Assembly: GCF_003254505.1 (NCBI RefSeq)
Contig: NZ_QFYP01000001.1
Span: forward strand, 3,518,001 to 3,582,000
DNA length: 64,000 nt
From: Phenylobacterium hankyongense
Lineage (GTDB): Bacteria; Pseudomonadota; Alphaproteobacteria; Caulobacterales; Caulobacteraceae
Direction of reading: 5' to 3'
Made by a program: the position numbers and the translations under genes. This document shows positions 9,189 through 18,190 of the stretch, one piece after another; position 1 is the first letter of the stretch, and every line of letters begins with the position of its first letter. The notes beneath the pieces were generated by a model that ran no database searches, was not told where the DNA came from, and saw nothing but the letters and a program-made list of their open reading frames with translations.

Positions 9189-9581
9189 CTAGTTGCCCTT
9201 GGCGGGGGTGCGTTTGCCGGCGTTCGACATGGGCTTGCCGTACTTGGCGCGGTTCTCCGGCGTGTCCGGCACCGGCCCGTTGGTCAGGGTGGTGGTCGTC
9301 ACGCTGGCGCCCTGGGCGTAGTTGGTGGCCGAGGTGGCCATGGCGCCGGTCGCGGTCGTGTCGGTGGTGGTGCTGGTCGAGGCGCCCGTGGTGTCCGTCG
9401 AGACGGAGCCGCTCACCTGGCCGCTGGGCGTGGTGGCGGAGCTGCTGCTGCTGGCCGCGGGCATGGTCGGGTCGGTCGTCGCCCCGGTGGACGACGAGAC
9501 GCCGGAGCCGGCCTGGGCATAGGCCGCGCCGGTCATCAGCGCAGACGCCGCAACGGCGCCGAGCAGGTAATGCAGTCTCAT
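9189..9581 (-). CDS. Secreted Ser/Thr/Ala-rich protein of unknown function
   Basis: The 130-aa product has a Sec signal (MRLHYLLGAVAASALMTGAA, cleavage after AYA), then a low-complexity Ser/Thr/Ala region of ~70 residues. A short basic C-terminal segment (NRAKYGKPMSNAGKRTPAKG) follows. The start is set by AAGGAG 8 bases upstream; the open frame extends 15 codons further without support. No domain is recognised. It lies 54 bases downstream of the fasciclin-domain gene in the same direction. That neighbour also has low-complexity Thr/Ala tracts, so they may be a secreted pair. It is followed by its own terminator. Confidence 0.7.
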   Translation of the reverse strand: MRLHYLLGAVAASALMTGAAYAQAGSGVSSSTGATTDPTMPAASSSSSATTPSGQVSGSVSTDTTGASTSTTTDTTATGAMATSATNYAQGASVTTTTLTNGPVPDTPENRAKYGKPMSNAGKRTPAKGN

Positions 9582-9635
9582 CTCAGGACTCCTTGTTTGC
9601 TGAACGATGGATTCGAGGGCCCCCAAACGCTGGCT

Positions 9636-10448
9636 CTACTTCCCCCTCGGCTTCGGCGACTCGGGCGCGGTCGCCGCCGGGGTCGTTGAGGTGGTGGTGG
9701 TTGTGGTGGTCGAGGCCGGCGCGACCGCACCGGTGGCCGCCGCCGCCATGGGGGCCGCGGGGACGCCCGGCGTCAGCACCCGGTCGACCACGTGCAGCAC
9801 GCCGTTGGAGGCCATGACGTCAGACTGGACGATGTCGGCGTTGTCGGCCTTCAGCATCGGGCCGCTGCCGTCCAGCTGCACCTGGTCGCCGGCCACCGAG
9901 GGGACCGGGCCCTTGGCGCCCTTGATCTTGGTGGAGTCGACGCGGGCGTTGATGATGTGATGGGTCAGGAGCTTCTGCAGCGCCGGCTTGTCGGCCATCA
10001 GCCTGTCGAGCTGGCCCGGCGGCAGGGCCGCGAAGGCCGCGTCGGTGGGCGCGAACACCGTCAGGTTCTGGTTGGTCTTCAGGACGGCGGTGAGGTTGGT
10101 GGCGTCCGCGGCCTTCAGGAAGGTGGTGAACTGACCCGACGCCTTGGCGGTCTCGATCAGGTCCCCGTGCGGCACGACCTGGGCGGCGGTCGGCCGCGAC
10201 GGTGTCGCGGACGCCGCAGCGCCGGGGTTGGACGCGGCGCCCTGCTGCACCGCCCAGGCCGTACCCTGGGTGTTGCTGGCGGCGGGGGTGTCGGTGGTCG
10301 CCTTGCCGGTGGCCTGGGCGGCGGCCGATTGGGTCTGCGCCTGGGCGGCGGCGGGCTTGGCGCCTTGCGCCTGGGCGGCGGCGAGCTGCGGCGCCGCCAG
10401 CCCGATCGCCAGGGCGGCCGCAGTGGTCAGCAGGCGGTGGGTTAGCAT
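9636..10448 (-). CDS. Secreted fasciclin (FAS1) domain protein
   Basis: The 270-aa protein has a signal peptide (cleavage near QLAAAQA, residue ~26) and an Ala/Gln/Thr-rich linker to about residue 90. One FAS1 domain follows at about residues 90-225, with both family boxes: NLTVFAPTDAAFAALP (H1) and NGVLHVVDRVLTP (H2), plus the central HHIINARVD. The tail is a Thr-rich low-complexity run ending PESPKPRGK. FAS1 domains mediate cell-surface adhesion; in alphaproteobacteria such secreted proteins have been linked to surface attachment. The target here is unknown. Confidence 0.9.
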   Translation of the reverse strand: MLTHRLLTTAAALAIGLAAPQLAAAQAQGAKPAAAQAQTQSAAAQATGKATTDTPAASNTQGTAWAVQQGAASNPGAAASATPSRPTAAQVVPHGDLIETAKASGQFTTFLKAADATNLTAVLKTNQNLTVFAPTDAAFAALPPGQLDRLMADKPALQKLLTHHIINARVDSTKIKGAKGPVPSVAGDQVQLDGSGPMLKADNADIVQSDVMASNGVLHVVDRVLTPGVPAAPMAAAATGAVAPASTTTTTTTSTTPAATAPESPKPRGK

Positions 10449-11176
<728 letters not shown>

Positions 11177-11202
11177 CGGACAAGAAAAGGGGATATCGAC
11201 CA

Positions 11203-12639
11203 ATGAAGCTCATCGGATTCAAAAGGCTGGCCGGGCTGATGCTCGCCGTAGGGATGATCGGCGCGCCGATGACCCCGGCGCTCGCCCAGACCGCCGCGCC
11301 GGCCGCCGCCGCGCCCGAAGCCGCCGCGCCTGCGGCGGCCGCACCGGCCGACGCCACCGCAGCCCCCGCCGCCGCAGCCGCAGCGGCCCCCGCCGCCGCT
11401 CCGGCCGCCGCCCCCGCCCCGCCCAAGCTGGACAGCGGCGACACCTCCTGGATGCTCACCTCCACCGCCCTGGTGCTGCTGATGACCATCCCGGGCCTGG
11501 CGCTGTTCTACGGCGGCATGGTGCGGCGCAAGAACGTCATCGCCACCGTGGCCCAGTCGTTCGTCATCACCTGCCTGGTCACCGTCCTGTGGATGGTGGT
11601 CGGCTACACGGTCGCCTTCACGACCAACCCCGACGCGGGGATGAACAAGTACATCGGCGGCTTCGCCGAGGCGCTGATGAAGGGGGTCAAGGTCGACCAG
11701 GCCAATCCGCTGGCCGCGACCATCCCGGAATCGGTCTTCATGATGTTCCAGATGACCTTCGCGATCATCACGCCGGCCCTGATCGCCGGCGCCTTCGCCG
11801 AGCGCATGAAGTTCTCCGCCCTCCTGCTGTTCATCACCCTGTGGTCGCTGGTGGTCTACGCCCCGCTCGCCCACATGGTCTGGGGCGGCGGCTTCCTGGG
11901 CGGCATGGGCGTGCTCGACTTCGCCGGCGGCACCGTGGTCCACATCAACGCCGGCATCGCGGGCCTGATGTGCGCCCTGGTCATGGGCAAGCGTAAGGGC
12001 CTCGGCGTCGACAACATGGCCCCGCACAACCTGGTGCTGACCATGATCGGCGCCTCCCTGCTGTGGGTCGGCTGGTTCGGCTTCAACGCCGGCTCGGCGG
12101 TCACGTCCGGGGCGCTCGCCGGCGCGGCCATGCTGAACACCCAGGTCGCCACCGCGGCGGCCGGCCTGACCTGGATGGTCGTCGAGTGGCTGGAACGCAA
12201 GAAGCCCGGCATGTTGGGCCTCGCGTCCGGCGCCGTGGCCGGCCTGGTCGCCATCACCCCGGCGGCCGGCTTCGTGAACGCCCAGGGCGCGCTCGTGGTC
12301 GGCGTCCTCGGCGCGGCTGCCGCCTACGTCGGCGCGGTGTGGATCAAGCGTCTGCTGAAGTACGACGACAGCCTCGACGCCTTCGGCGTGCACGGCGTCG
12401 CCGGCATCACCGGGGCCCTGCTGACCGGCCTGCTGGCCGATCCGAGCATCAACCCGCTCGGCAAGGACGCCAGCCTGATGAAGCAGGTGGTGGGCGTCGG
12501 CGCGACCATCGTCTGGTCGGGCGTGCTCACCGTCATCATCCTCTACATCTGCAAGTTCACCACCGGCCTGAGGGTTTCCGAGGAGGGCGAGGTGGAAGGT
12601 CTGGACCTGGCCCTGCACGGGGAAGCGCTGCACGAGTAG
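11203..12639 (+). CDS. amtB: Ammonium transporter
   Basis: The 478-aa Amt/Rh channel has a cleavable N-terminal signal (MTPALAQ, ~residue 29). An unusually long periplasmic Ala/Pro-rich stretch (about residues 30-72) precedes the eleven-helix core. Core motifs are visible: DTSWMLTSTALVLLMTIPGLALFYGG, the pore and ammonium-site segments, and GVHGVAGITGALLTG, with the pore-lining His in [14 protein letters not shown] lies ~11 bases before the ATG. It forms an operon with glnK and is followed by a terminator. Confidence 0.96.
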   Translation: MKLIGFKRLAGLMLAVGMIGAPMTPALAQTAAPAAAAPEAAAPAAAAPADATAAPAAAAAAAPAAAPAAAPAPPKLDSGDTSWMLTSTALVLLMTIPGLALFYGGMVRRKNVIATVAQSFVITCLVTVLWMVVGYTVAFTTNPDAGMNKYIGGFAEALMKGVKVDQANPLAATIPESVFMMFQMTFAIITPALIAGAFAERMKFSALLLFITLWSLVVYAPLAHMVWGGGFLGGMGVLDFAGGTVVHINAGIAGLMCALVMGKRKGLGVDNMAPHNLVLTMIGASLLWVGWFGFNAGSAVTSGALAGAAMLNTQVATAAAGLTWMVVEWLERKKPGMLGLASGAVAGLVAITPAAGFVNAQGALVVGVLGAAAAYVGAVWIKRLLKYDDSLDAFGVHGVAGITGALLTGLLADPSINPLGKDASLMKQVVGVGATIVWSGVLTVIILYICKFTTGLRVSEEGEVEGLDLALHGEALHE

Positions 12640-12662
12640 CAGCGGTCCAGCCGAAGCGTCGG

Positions 12663-12690
12663 AACGGGGGTCCTTCGGGGCCCCCGTTTT
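12663..12690 (+). terminator. Rho-independent terminator after amtB
   Basis: AACGGGGG pairs with CCCCCGTT around a ~10-base loop that can extend the stem (TCC/GGG), followed by TTTT. It lies 24 bases after the amtB stop. Confidence 0.85.
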
Positions 12691-12714
12691 CGTTTGCGGA
12701 GGCAGACACAAAGA

Positions 12715-12817
12715 TCGTCATTACCCGGCTCGTCCGGGTGACCCATCCCAAAGGTCGTCCTTCACCAGCTGCGGCCTACGCCTCGGGCTGGGTGGTTCGG
12801 ACGAGCCGGGCCATGAC
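12715..12817. repeat. Palindromic intergenic repeat, family 1 (second copy)
   Basis: Inverted arms at 12715-12746 (GTCATTACCCGGCTCGTCCG) and 12789-12817 match those at 2847-2951, with G/C changes compensated between arms (CTCG versus CTTG). It lies between the amtB terminator and the 3' end of ispE. Confidence 0.85.
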
Positions 12818-12831
12818 AAAAGGGTGAGGAC

Positions 12832-13722
12832 CTACTGCGGATCCGGCCAGGGCCCGCCCAGCCCGCAGCGGCGCACCCACCAGCGGGGCTCCATCGCCTC
12901 CAGCCGTTCGGCCAGGCCTTCGGCCTCGATGTCGCCGGCGCAGAGGGCGAAGCAGGTGCCGCCCGATCCGGACACCCGCGCCAGCAGGGTCTCGCCCTCC
13001 CCGGCGAGCGTCGCCAGCACCGCGCCCACCTCCGGCGCAACCGCCACGGCCGCGGCTTCCAGGTCGTTGCGCTGGCCCGCGAGCCAGGCGGCGAGCTCCA
13101 CGGCGTCCTCGAAGGCGGCCGGGGCCGGCGGGGGCTCGGTGGCGCCGAACCGGCCCTGCGCGTCGAAGCGGCGATAGACCTCGGCCGTGGAGACCGGGAC
13201 CCCGGGGTTCACCAGCACCGCATCCACCGCCGGAAACGCCGGCGCCGGCGACAGCCGCTCGCCGCGTCCCTGCGCCAGCACCGGCCGACCCCAGAGGCAG
13301 GCCGGGCCGTCCGCGCCCAGCCCCGCCGCGATCGCCTCGAGTTCAGCGTCGTCGACCGGGATCTGAAGAACCTCGCGCAGCAGGCGCAGGGCCGCGCCGG
13401 CGTCGCTCGAGCCGCCGCCGAGACCTGCGGCGACCGGCAGCACCTTCTCCAGGGCCAGACCCACCGGCGCGACGGGTCCCCTCGCCTGCGCCAGCAGCGC
13501 GCGGGCCGCCCGCATCACCAGGTTGTCGCCCTCGCCCGCCAAGGCGGCGGCGAACGGGCCGTGCAGGTGCAGGCCGAGGGCCTCGGCCTCCTGCGCGACC
13601 AGCCGGTCGCCGAGGTCGGCGAAGGCCATCAGGCTGCAGAGCGGATGGTAGCCGTCCGCGCCCGGCGCGCCGACGTGCAGGAACAGGTTGACCTTGGCCG
13701 GCGCCAGCGCCGTAGGCGCCAT
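12832..13722 (-). CDS. ispE: 4-diphosphocytidyl-2-C-methyl-D-erythritol kinase
   Basis: The 296-aa GHMP kinase phosphorylates CDP-ME in the MEP isoprenoid pathway. It shows the N-terminal APAKVNLFLHVGAPGADGYH, the ATP-binding loop PVAAGLGGGSSDAGAALR and motif 3 VSGSGGTCFAL. I set the start at MAPTALAPAKVN, 5 bases after the stop of the upstream TPR lipoprotein gene. The open frame continues ~40 codons upstream inside that gene, but only as out-of-frame Arg-rich sequence. No strong Shine-Dalgarno; translation is probably coupled. Confidence 0.95.
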   Translation of the reverse strand: MAPTALAPAKVNLFLHVGAPGADGYHPLCSLMAFADLGDRLVAQEAEALGLHLHGPFAAALAGEGDNLVMRAARALLAQARGPVAPVGLALEKVLPVAAGLGGGSSDAGAALRLLREVLQIPVDDAELEAIAAGLGADGPACLWGRPVLAQGRGERLSPAPAFPAVDAVLVNPGVPVSTAEVYRRFDAQGRFGATEPPPAPAAFEDAVELAAWLAGQRNDLEAAAVAVAPEVGAVLATLAGEGETLLARVSGSGGTCFALCAGDIEAEGLAERLEAMEPRWWVRRCGLGGPWPDPQ

Positions 13723-13727
13723 CGGAG

Positions 13728-15428
13728 TTACTGGCCGGCGAGCTTCGGGGCGACGCCGTCCGGTCCGAGGCCGGAGGCCAGCTTGGTCTCGGCGTTGGCC
13801 TTGATCTTGTCGTCCGGCTTCAGCGTCAGCACACGGCGCCACTGGAACAGCGCCTCGTCCTTGCGGCCCACCTTCCAGTAGGCGTCGCCGAGGTGGTTGT
13901 TGATCTCCGGATCGCCGGCGTCGAGCTCGACCGCCTGCTCCAGCTTGTCCACGGCCTTCTTGTAGTCGCCCTGGCGGTAGTAGGCCCAGCCCAGGGAATC
14001 GACCATGGCCCCGGACCGCGGATTGGCGGCCACCGCCTTCTCGACCATGCCCATGGCGTCCTTCAGGTGGACGCCGCGGTCGATCCAGGAATAACCGAGG
14101 TAGTTGAGCAGCTCCGGCTCGTCCGGCTTCGCCTTCAGCGCCGCCTGCAGGTCGGCCTCGGCCTCGGGCCAGCGGTTCAGCCGCTCATAGGCCACGCCGC
14201 GCGCGTAGTAGAGGCGCCAGTCGGGGGTCTTGGCCTGGTTGATCAGGCCGGTGAGCAGGTCGGCGGATTCCGCGAACTGGTCGTTCGACCGCAGCAGGTC
14301 GGCCAGGGTCAGCCGGGCGTCGGCGTCGCCGGAGGCGGCGGCGGCGCGGGCCAGCTTCAGGGCGGTCTGGTGATCGTCGGCCTGCTGATAGGTCCAGGCG
14401 AGCTTGGCCTGGCCGGCGCCGTATTCCGCCGAGGTGGGCTTCGGGTGATTGTAGGCCGCGCGCGCCGCGTCGGTGTCGCCGGCCGCCTGCATGATGTCGC
14501 CGACCATCAGCCAGGCGTCGTCGCGCTGCGGGTCGAGCCGCAGGATCAGCCGCAGGTAGCCGAGCGCGATCTGCGTCTGCTTGCCTGCGATCATGGTGGC
14601 GGTGGGGGCCAGCAGGGCCTGGGCCGCCCCCTCGCGGATGCTCGGCGCGGCGGGCGCCGACTTGCCGGTCGCTGCCCGCAGCTTCGCCGCGTTGAGCGCC
14701 ACGCTCGACCGGTCCTGGCCGAGCGCCGTCTCGTAGAGGGCGACGGCGTCCAGCTTGCGCCCGCGGCGCTCGAGGAAGCCGCCATAGGCCAGCACGGCCA
14801 TCTCGCTGGCCCGGCTACCCGCCGTCACCGCCTTGAAGTCCGTCTCCGCCTCGTCGTAGCGCTTGGCGCGCTCGAACAGCAGCGCCTGGCCGAGTTGGCC
14901 GAAGTAGTCGACCAGCGGGTCGCCCTTGACCTGCGGCTGGACCAGCGAGGCCTCGACGTCGCCGGCCTGGGCGGCGGCCCAGGGCGCCAGCAGGGCGGCG
15001 GCCGACTTGTGCGGGAAGGCGTTGGCCTCGGGCGCCAGCAGGGCCTGCGCCGGCTTGCCCTTGCCGTCGGCCAGCGCCGCGACGCCGACCACCAGCTTGC
15101 CCATCCGCTTGGCGGCCTCGGGGGCGTCAGGGCCGGTCGGGGCGATGGCCGCGGCCTTGTCGATGTCGCCGGACAGCAGCGCCGCGGTGAAGGCCTTTTC
15201 GGAGACCAGCGGATCGACGTCCGGCTGCAGCCGCGCCTGCTCGAAGTACTGCGCCGCCTCGCGGCTCTTGCCGTCGTTCAGCGCCGCCTCGCCGGCCAGG
15301 AACATGCCGTACGGCGTCGCCCCGATCGGCGGGCTGTCGGCGGCGGCGCTCTGCACATCGTGGCCCGCGCTGGCGCAGGCCGAGAGGAGCACGAGCGGGG
15401 CGGCGAAGATCAGGAGCTGGCGGCGCAT
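13728..15428 (-). CDS. Tetratricopeptide-repeat lipoprotein
   Basis: The 566-aa protein has a lipoprotein signal with lipobox LLSAC (Cys ~18), so it is anchored to a membrane facing the periplasm. The rest is TPR-like helical hairpins, clearest in the C-terminal 200 residues (WPEAEADLQAALKAKPDEPE, GDYKKAVDKLEQAVELDAGD, YWKVGRKDEALFQWRRVLTL). It should act as a scaffold for a periplasmic or outer-membrane complex; the partner is unknown. It lies 48 bases from the preceding ETF-QO gene and 5 from ispE, so the three may be co-transcribed. Confidence 0.88.
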   Translation of the reverse strand: MRRQLLIFAAPLVLLSACASAGHDVQSAAADSPPIGATPYGMFLAGEAALNDGKSREAAQYFEQARLQPDVDPLVSEKAFTAALLSGDIDKAAAIAPTGPDAPEAAKRMGKLVVGVAALADGKGKPAQALLAPEANAFPHKSAAALLAPWAAAQAGDVEASLVQPQVKGDPLVDYFGQLGQALLFERAKRYDEAETDFKAVTAGSRASEMAVLAYGGFLERRGRKLDAVALYETALGQDRSSVALNAAKLRAATGKSAPAAPSIREGAAQALLAPTATMIAGKQTQIALGYLRLILRLDPQRDDAWLMVGDIMQAAGDTDAARAAYNHPKPTSAEYGAGQAKLAWTYQQADDHQTALKLARAAAASGDADARLTLADLLRSNDQFAESADLLTGLINQAKTPDWRLYYARGVAYERLNRWPEAEADLQAALKAKPDEPELLNYLGYSWIDRGVHLKDAMGMVEKAVAANPRSGAMVDSLGWAYYRQGDYKKAVDKLEQAVELDAGDPEINNHLGDAYWKVGRKDEALFQWRRVLTLKPDDKIKANAETKLASGLGPDGVAPKLAGQ

Positions 15429-15476
15429 GGCTGGACCTTCTGCGGTTCCGTCGGCCGCGGCAAGCGCTGCCTGTCC

Positions 15477-17165
15477 TCACATATTGGGATAGTTCGGCCC
15501 GTCGCCACCCTGCGGGGTCGTCCAGACGATATTCTGCGACGGATCCTTGATGTCGCAGGTCTTGCAGTGGACGCAGTTCTGGAAATTGATCTGGAACTTC
15601 GGGTTCTCGCCGTTCGCGTCGTAGAGCACCTCGTAGACCCCGGCCGGGCAGTAGAGCCGCGCCGGCTCGCCGAACCTGGGCAGGTTCACTTCGATCGGGA
15701 CCGATGGATCCTTCAGTTTCAGGTGCGAGGGCTGGTTCTCGTCGTGGTTGGTGTTCGACAGGAAGACCGAGGTCAGCTTGTCGAAGCTGAGCACGCCGTC
15801 GGGCTTGGGATAGACGATCGGCTTGTAGTCCTTCGCCAGGCCCGTGGATTCCGCGTCCGACTTGGTGTGGTGCATCGTCCCGAAGAACGAGAACCCGCCG
15901 AGCAGGTTGGTCGTCCACATGTCGAACATGCTCAGCGCGCCGCCCAGCGCGGTGCCGAATTTGCTGAGGATCGGCTTGGCGTTGCGGACGGTGTGCAGCT
16001 CCTTGCGCACCCAGGACTTCTGGTAGGCGGCCTCGTATTCCACCAGCTCGTCGCCGGAGCGACCGGCCTGCAGGGCGGCGAACGCCGCCTCGGCGGCCAT
16101 CATCCCGCTCTTCATGGCGTTGTGGCTGCCCTTGATGCGCGGGACGTTCACGAAGCCGGCCGAGTCCCCCAGCAGCACGCCGCCCGGGAAGTAGAGCGTC
16201 GGCACCGATTGCAGGCCGCCCTCGCTGATCGCGCGGGCCCCATAGGCGATGCGCCGGCCGCCCTCCAGGTGCTTGCGCACCTCCGGATGCAGCTTGAAGC
16301 GCTGGAACTCGTCGAACGGCGACAGCCAGGGGTTCTTGTAGTTCAGGTGCACCACGAAGCCGATGGCCACGTAGTTGTCGCCGAAATGGTAGAGGAAGGA
16401 GCCGCCGCCGGTCTTGTCGTCCAGCGGCCAGCCGGTGGTGTGCTGCACCAGGCCCGGGACGAAGCGTTCGTCGGGGACCTGCCAGATCTCCTTCAGGCCG
16501 ATGCCGTACTTTTCCGGGTCGCTGCCTTCGCACAGACCGAACCGGGCCTTCAGCTGCTTGGCCAGCGAGCCGCGGACGCCCTCGCCGATGAACACGTACT
16601 TGCCGTGCAACTCGACGCCCGGCTGGTAGTCGGGGCCCTTCTGGCCGTTCTTGTCGATGCCGAAGACGCCGGCCACGACGCCCTTCAGGCGCCCGGCGTC
16701 GTCGAACACCGCCTCGGAGGCGGCCATGCCCGGGTAGATCTCGACGCCCAGCGCCTCGGCCTGCTGGCCGAGCCAGCGGCAGACGTTGGCCAGCGAGGCG
16801 ATGTAGTTGCCGTCGTTGTGCATGAACTTCGGCATGGCGAACATCGGCAGCGACAGGCTGCCTTGCGGTCCAAGCAGCAGGAACTTGTCCTGGGTGACCG
16901 GCGTCTCCAGCGGCGCGCCCATCGCCTTCCAGTCGGGGAACAGCTCGTTGAGGCCTATCGGGTCGATCACCGCCCCGGACAGGATGTGCGCGCCGACTTC
17001 GGAGCCCTTCTCCAGCACGGCGACCGAGATCTCGGTCCCGGCGGTCTGGGCCAGTTGCTTCAGACGGATCGCCGCCGCCAGGCCCGAGGGTCCGGCGCCG
17101 ACGATGACGACGTCGTACTCCATGGACTCCCGGCCAGGGTCTTCAGTGCCGACGCCTTCGCTCAT
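15477..17165 (-). CDS. Electron transfer flavoprotein-ubiquinone oxidoreductase
   Basis: The 562-aa enzyme passes electrons from ETF (fed by acyl-CoA and other dehydrogenases) to ubiquinone. It has the N-terminal FAD motif YDVVIVGAGPSGLAAAIRL and the ETF-QO C-terminal [4Fe-4S] ferredoxin domain, with Cys residues in RLYCPAGVYEV and FQNCVHCKTCDIKDP, ending QGGDGPNYPNM. I chose the ATG beginning MSEGVGTEDPGRESMEYD, which matches the usual N-terminus and has GAGGGAG upstream; an in-frame ATG 16 codons earlier is possible. It would serve the acyl-CoA dehydrogenase encoded at 54625-55938. Confidence 0.96.
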   Translation of the reverse strand: MSEGVGTEDPGRESMEYDVVIVGAGPSGLAAAIRLKQLAQTAGTEISVAVLEKGSEVGAHILSGAVIDPIGLNELFPDWKAMGAPLETPVTQDKFLLLGPQGSLSLPMFAMPKFMHNDGNYIASLANVCRWLGQQAEALGVEIYPGMAASEAVFDDAGRLKGVVAGVFGIDKNGQKGPDYQPGVELHGKYVFIGEGVRGSLAKQLKARFGLCEGSDPEKYGIGLKEIWQVPDERFVPGLVQHTTGWPLDDKTGGGSFLYHFGDNYVAIGFVVHLNYKNPWLSPFDEFQRFKLHPEVRKHLEGGRRIAYGARAISEGGLQSVPTLYFPGGVLLGDSAGFVNVPRIKGSHNAMKSGMMAAEAAFAALQAGRSGDELVEYEAAYQKSWVRKELHTVRNAKPILSKFGTALGGALSMFDMWTTNLLGGFSFFGTMHHTKSDAESTGLAKDYKPIVYPKPDGVLSFDKLTSVFLSNTNHDENQPSHLKLKDPSVPIEVNLPRFGEPARLYCPAGVYEVLYDANGENPKFQINFQNCVHCKTCDIKDPSQNIVWTTPQGGDGPNYPNM

Positions 17166-17302
17166 GCCCCAGATGCTCCCTCGCGTGGCGCCCGGCTTTC
17201 GCCTATTCGCCACATGCCGTTGATCGACTGCGGGACTTATCGGAAGGTCACGTGGCGGCGGTCAAGCACGAACCCCGTTCGAGTTCAGGAATCCAGGACC
17301 TT

Positions 17303-18124
17303 ATGACGCCCGCGCGCACGCTCTCGGCCGATCCCGCCATGGAGAGCCTGCTGGCCTTCTGGGCCGAGGCGGGGGTCGACGCCATGCTGCTGGACCAGCC
17401 GGTGGACCGCATCGCGCTTGGCCGGATCGCGCCGCCGCAGCCGCCGGCCGCCCGCACGCCGCTGAAGGCCGCCCCTGCGCTTCGTCCCGGCCAGCCGGAC
17501 ATTTCCGCCGCCGTCGCGCAGGCCCAGGCGCTCGCGGCCCAGGCGCCGGACCTGGAGGCGCTGGCCGCCGCCATCGCCGCCTTCGAGGGCTGTCCCTTGC
17601 GATTCGAGGGCGCCACCCGCGCGGTGTTCTCGCGCGGCCCCTCGGACGCGCCGCTGATGGTGATCGGCGAGGGCCCGGGCGCCGAGGAGGACCTGCAGGG
17701 CGCGCCGTTCGTCGGCCGCGCCGGCCAGCTGCTGGACAAGATGCTCAAGGCCGCCGGGCTCGCCGACCGCGCCTTCATCACCAACACCGTCTTCTGGCGT
17801 CCGCCCGGCAACCGCACGCCGACGCCGTCCGAGCAGATGATCTGCGCCCCCTTCGTGGAGCGGGCCATCGCGCTGGTGCAGCCGAAGCTGCTGCTGCTGG
17901 TCGGCGGCGCCTCGGCCAAGGCGATGCTCCGCAAGGACGAGGGGATCCTGGCCCTGCGCGGACGCTGGTTCGAGTGGCGCTCGGCCGACGGAAACCAGGA
18001 GCTTCCGGCCATGCCGACCCTGCATCCGGCCTTCCTGCTGCGCCAGCCTGCGGCGAAGAAGCGCGCCTGGAGTGACCTGCTGACCCTGACGGAAAGGCTT
18101 GATCGTCCGGAGCGGCCCGCATAG
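17303..18124 (+). CDS. Uracil-DNA glycosylase, family 4-like without the usual Fe-S cysteines
   Basis: The 273-aa product has the UDG superfamily motifs GEGPGAEEDLQGAPFVGRAG (motif A/water-activating region) and TLHPAFLLR (motif 3), plus WRPPGNRTPTPSE, typical of family 4. Family 4 enzymes bind a [4Fe-4S] cluster through four Cys. Here only two Cys exist in the whole protein (EGCPLRFEG and QMICAPF), and the site normally KCRPPGNR reads FWRPPGNR. It probably belongs to the cluster-less alphaproteobacterial branch. Start ATG 17303 gives the usual N-terminus; GTG at 17252, with GGAAGG upstream, is an alternative. It is divergent from ETF-QO. Confidence 0.88.
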   Translation: MTPARTLSADPAMESLLAFWAEAGVDAMLLDQPVDRIALGRIAPPQPPAARTPLKAAPALRPGQPDISAAVAQAQALAAQAPDLEALAAAIAAFEGCPLRFEGATRAVFSRGPSDAPLMVIGEGPGAEEDLQGAPFVGRAGQLLDKMLKAAGLADRAFITNTVFWRPPGNRTPTPSEQMICAPFVERAIALVQPKLLLLVGGASAKAMLRKDEGILALRGRWFEWRSADGNQELPAMPTLHPAFLLRQPAAKKRAWSDLLTLTERLDRPERPA

Positions 18125-18190
18125 CCTCCCCGCTTCGTATCGGGAAAGGGCCGGGCTTACCCGCTTAATTTGGGTCGCGCGGAAGACGGC

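Noticed and set aside
13893..17306. 1137-codon plus-strand open frame
   Set aside because: Spans the antisense of two certain genes (TPR lipoprotein and ETF-QO) and has the composition of an antisense high-GC frame.
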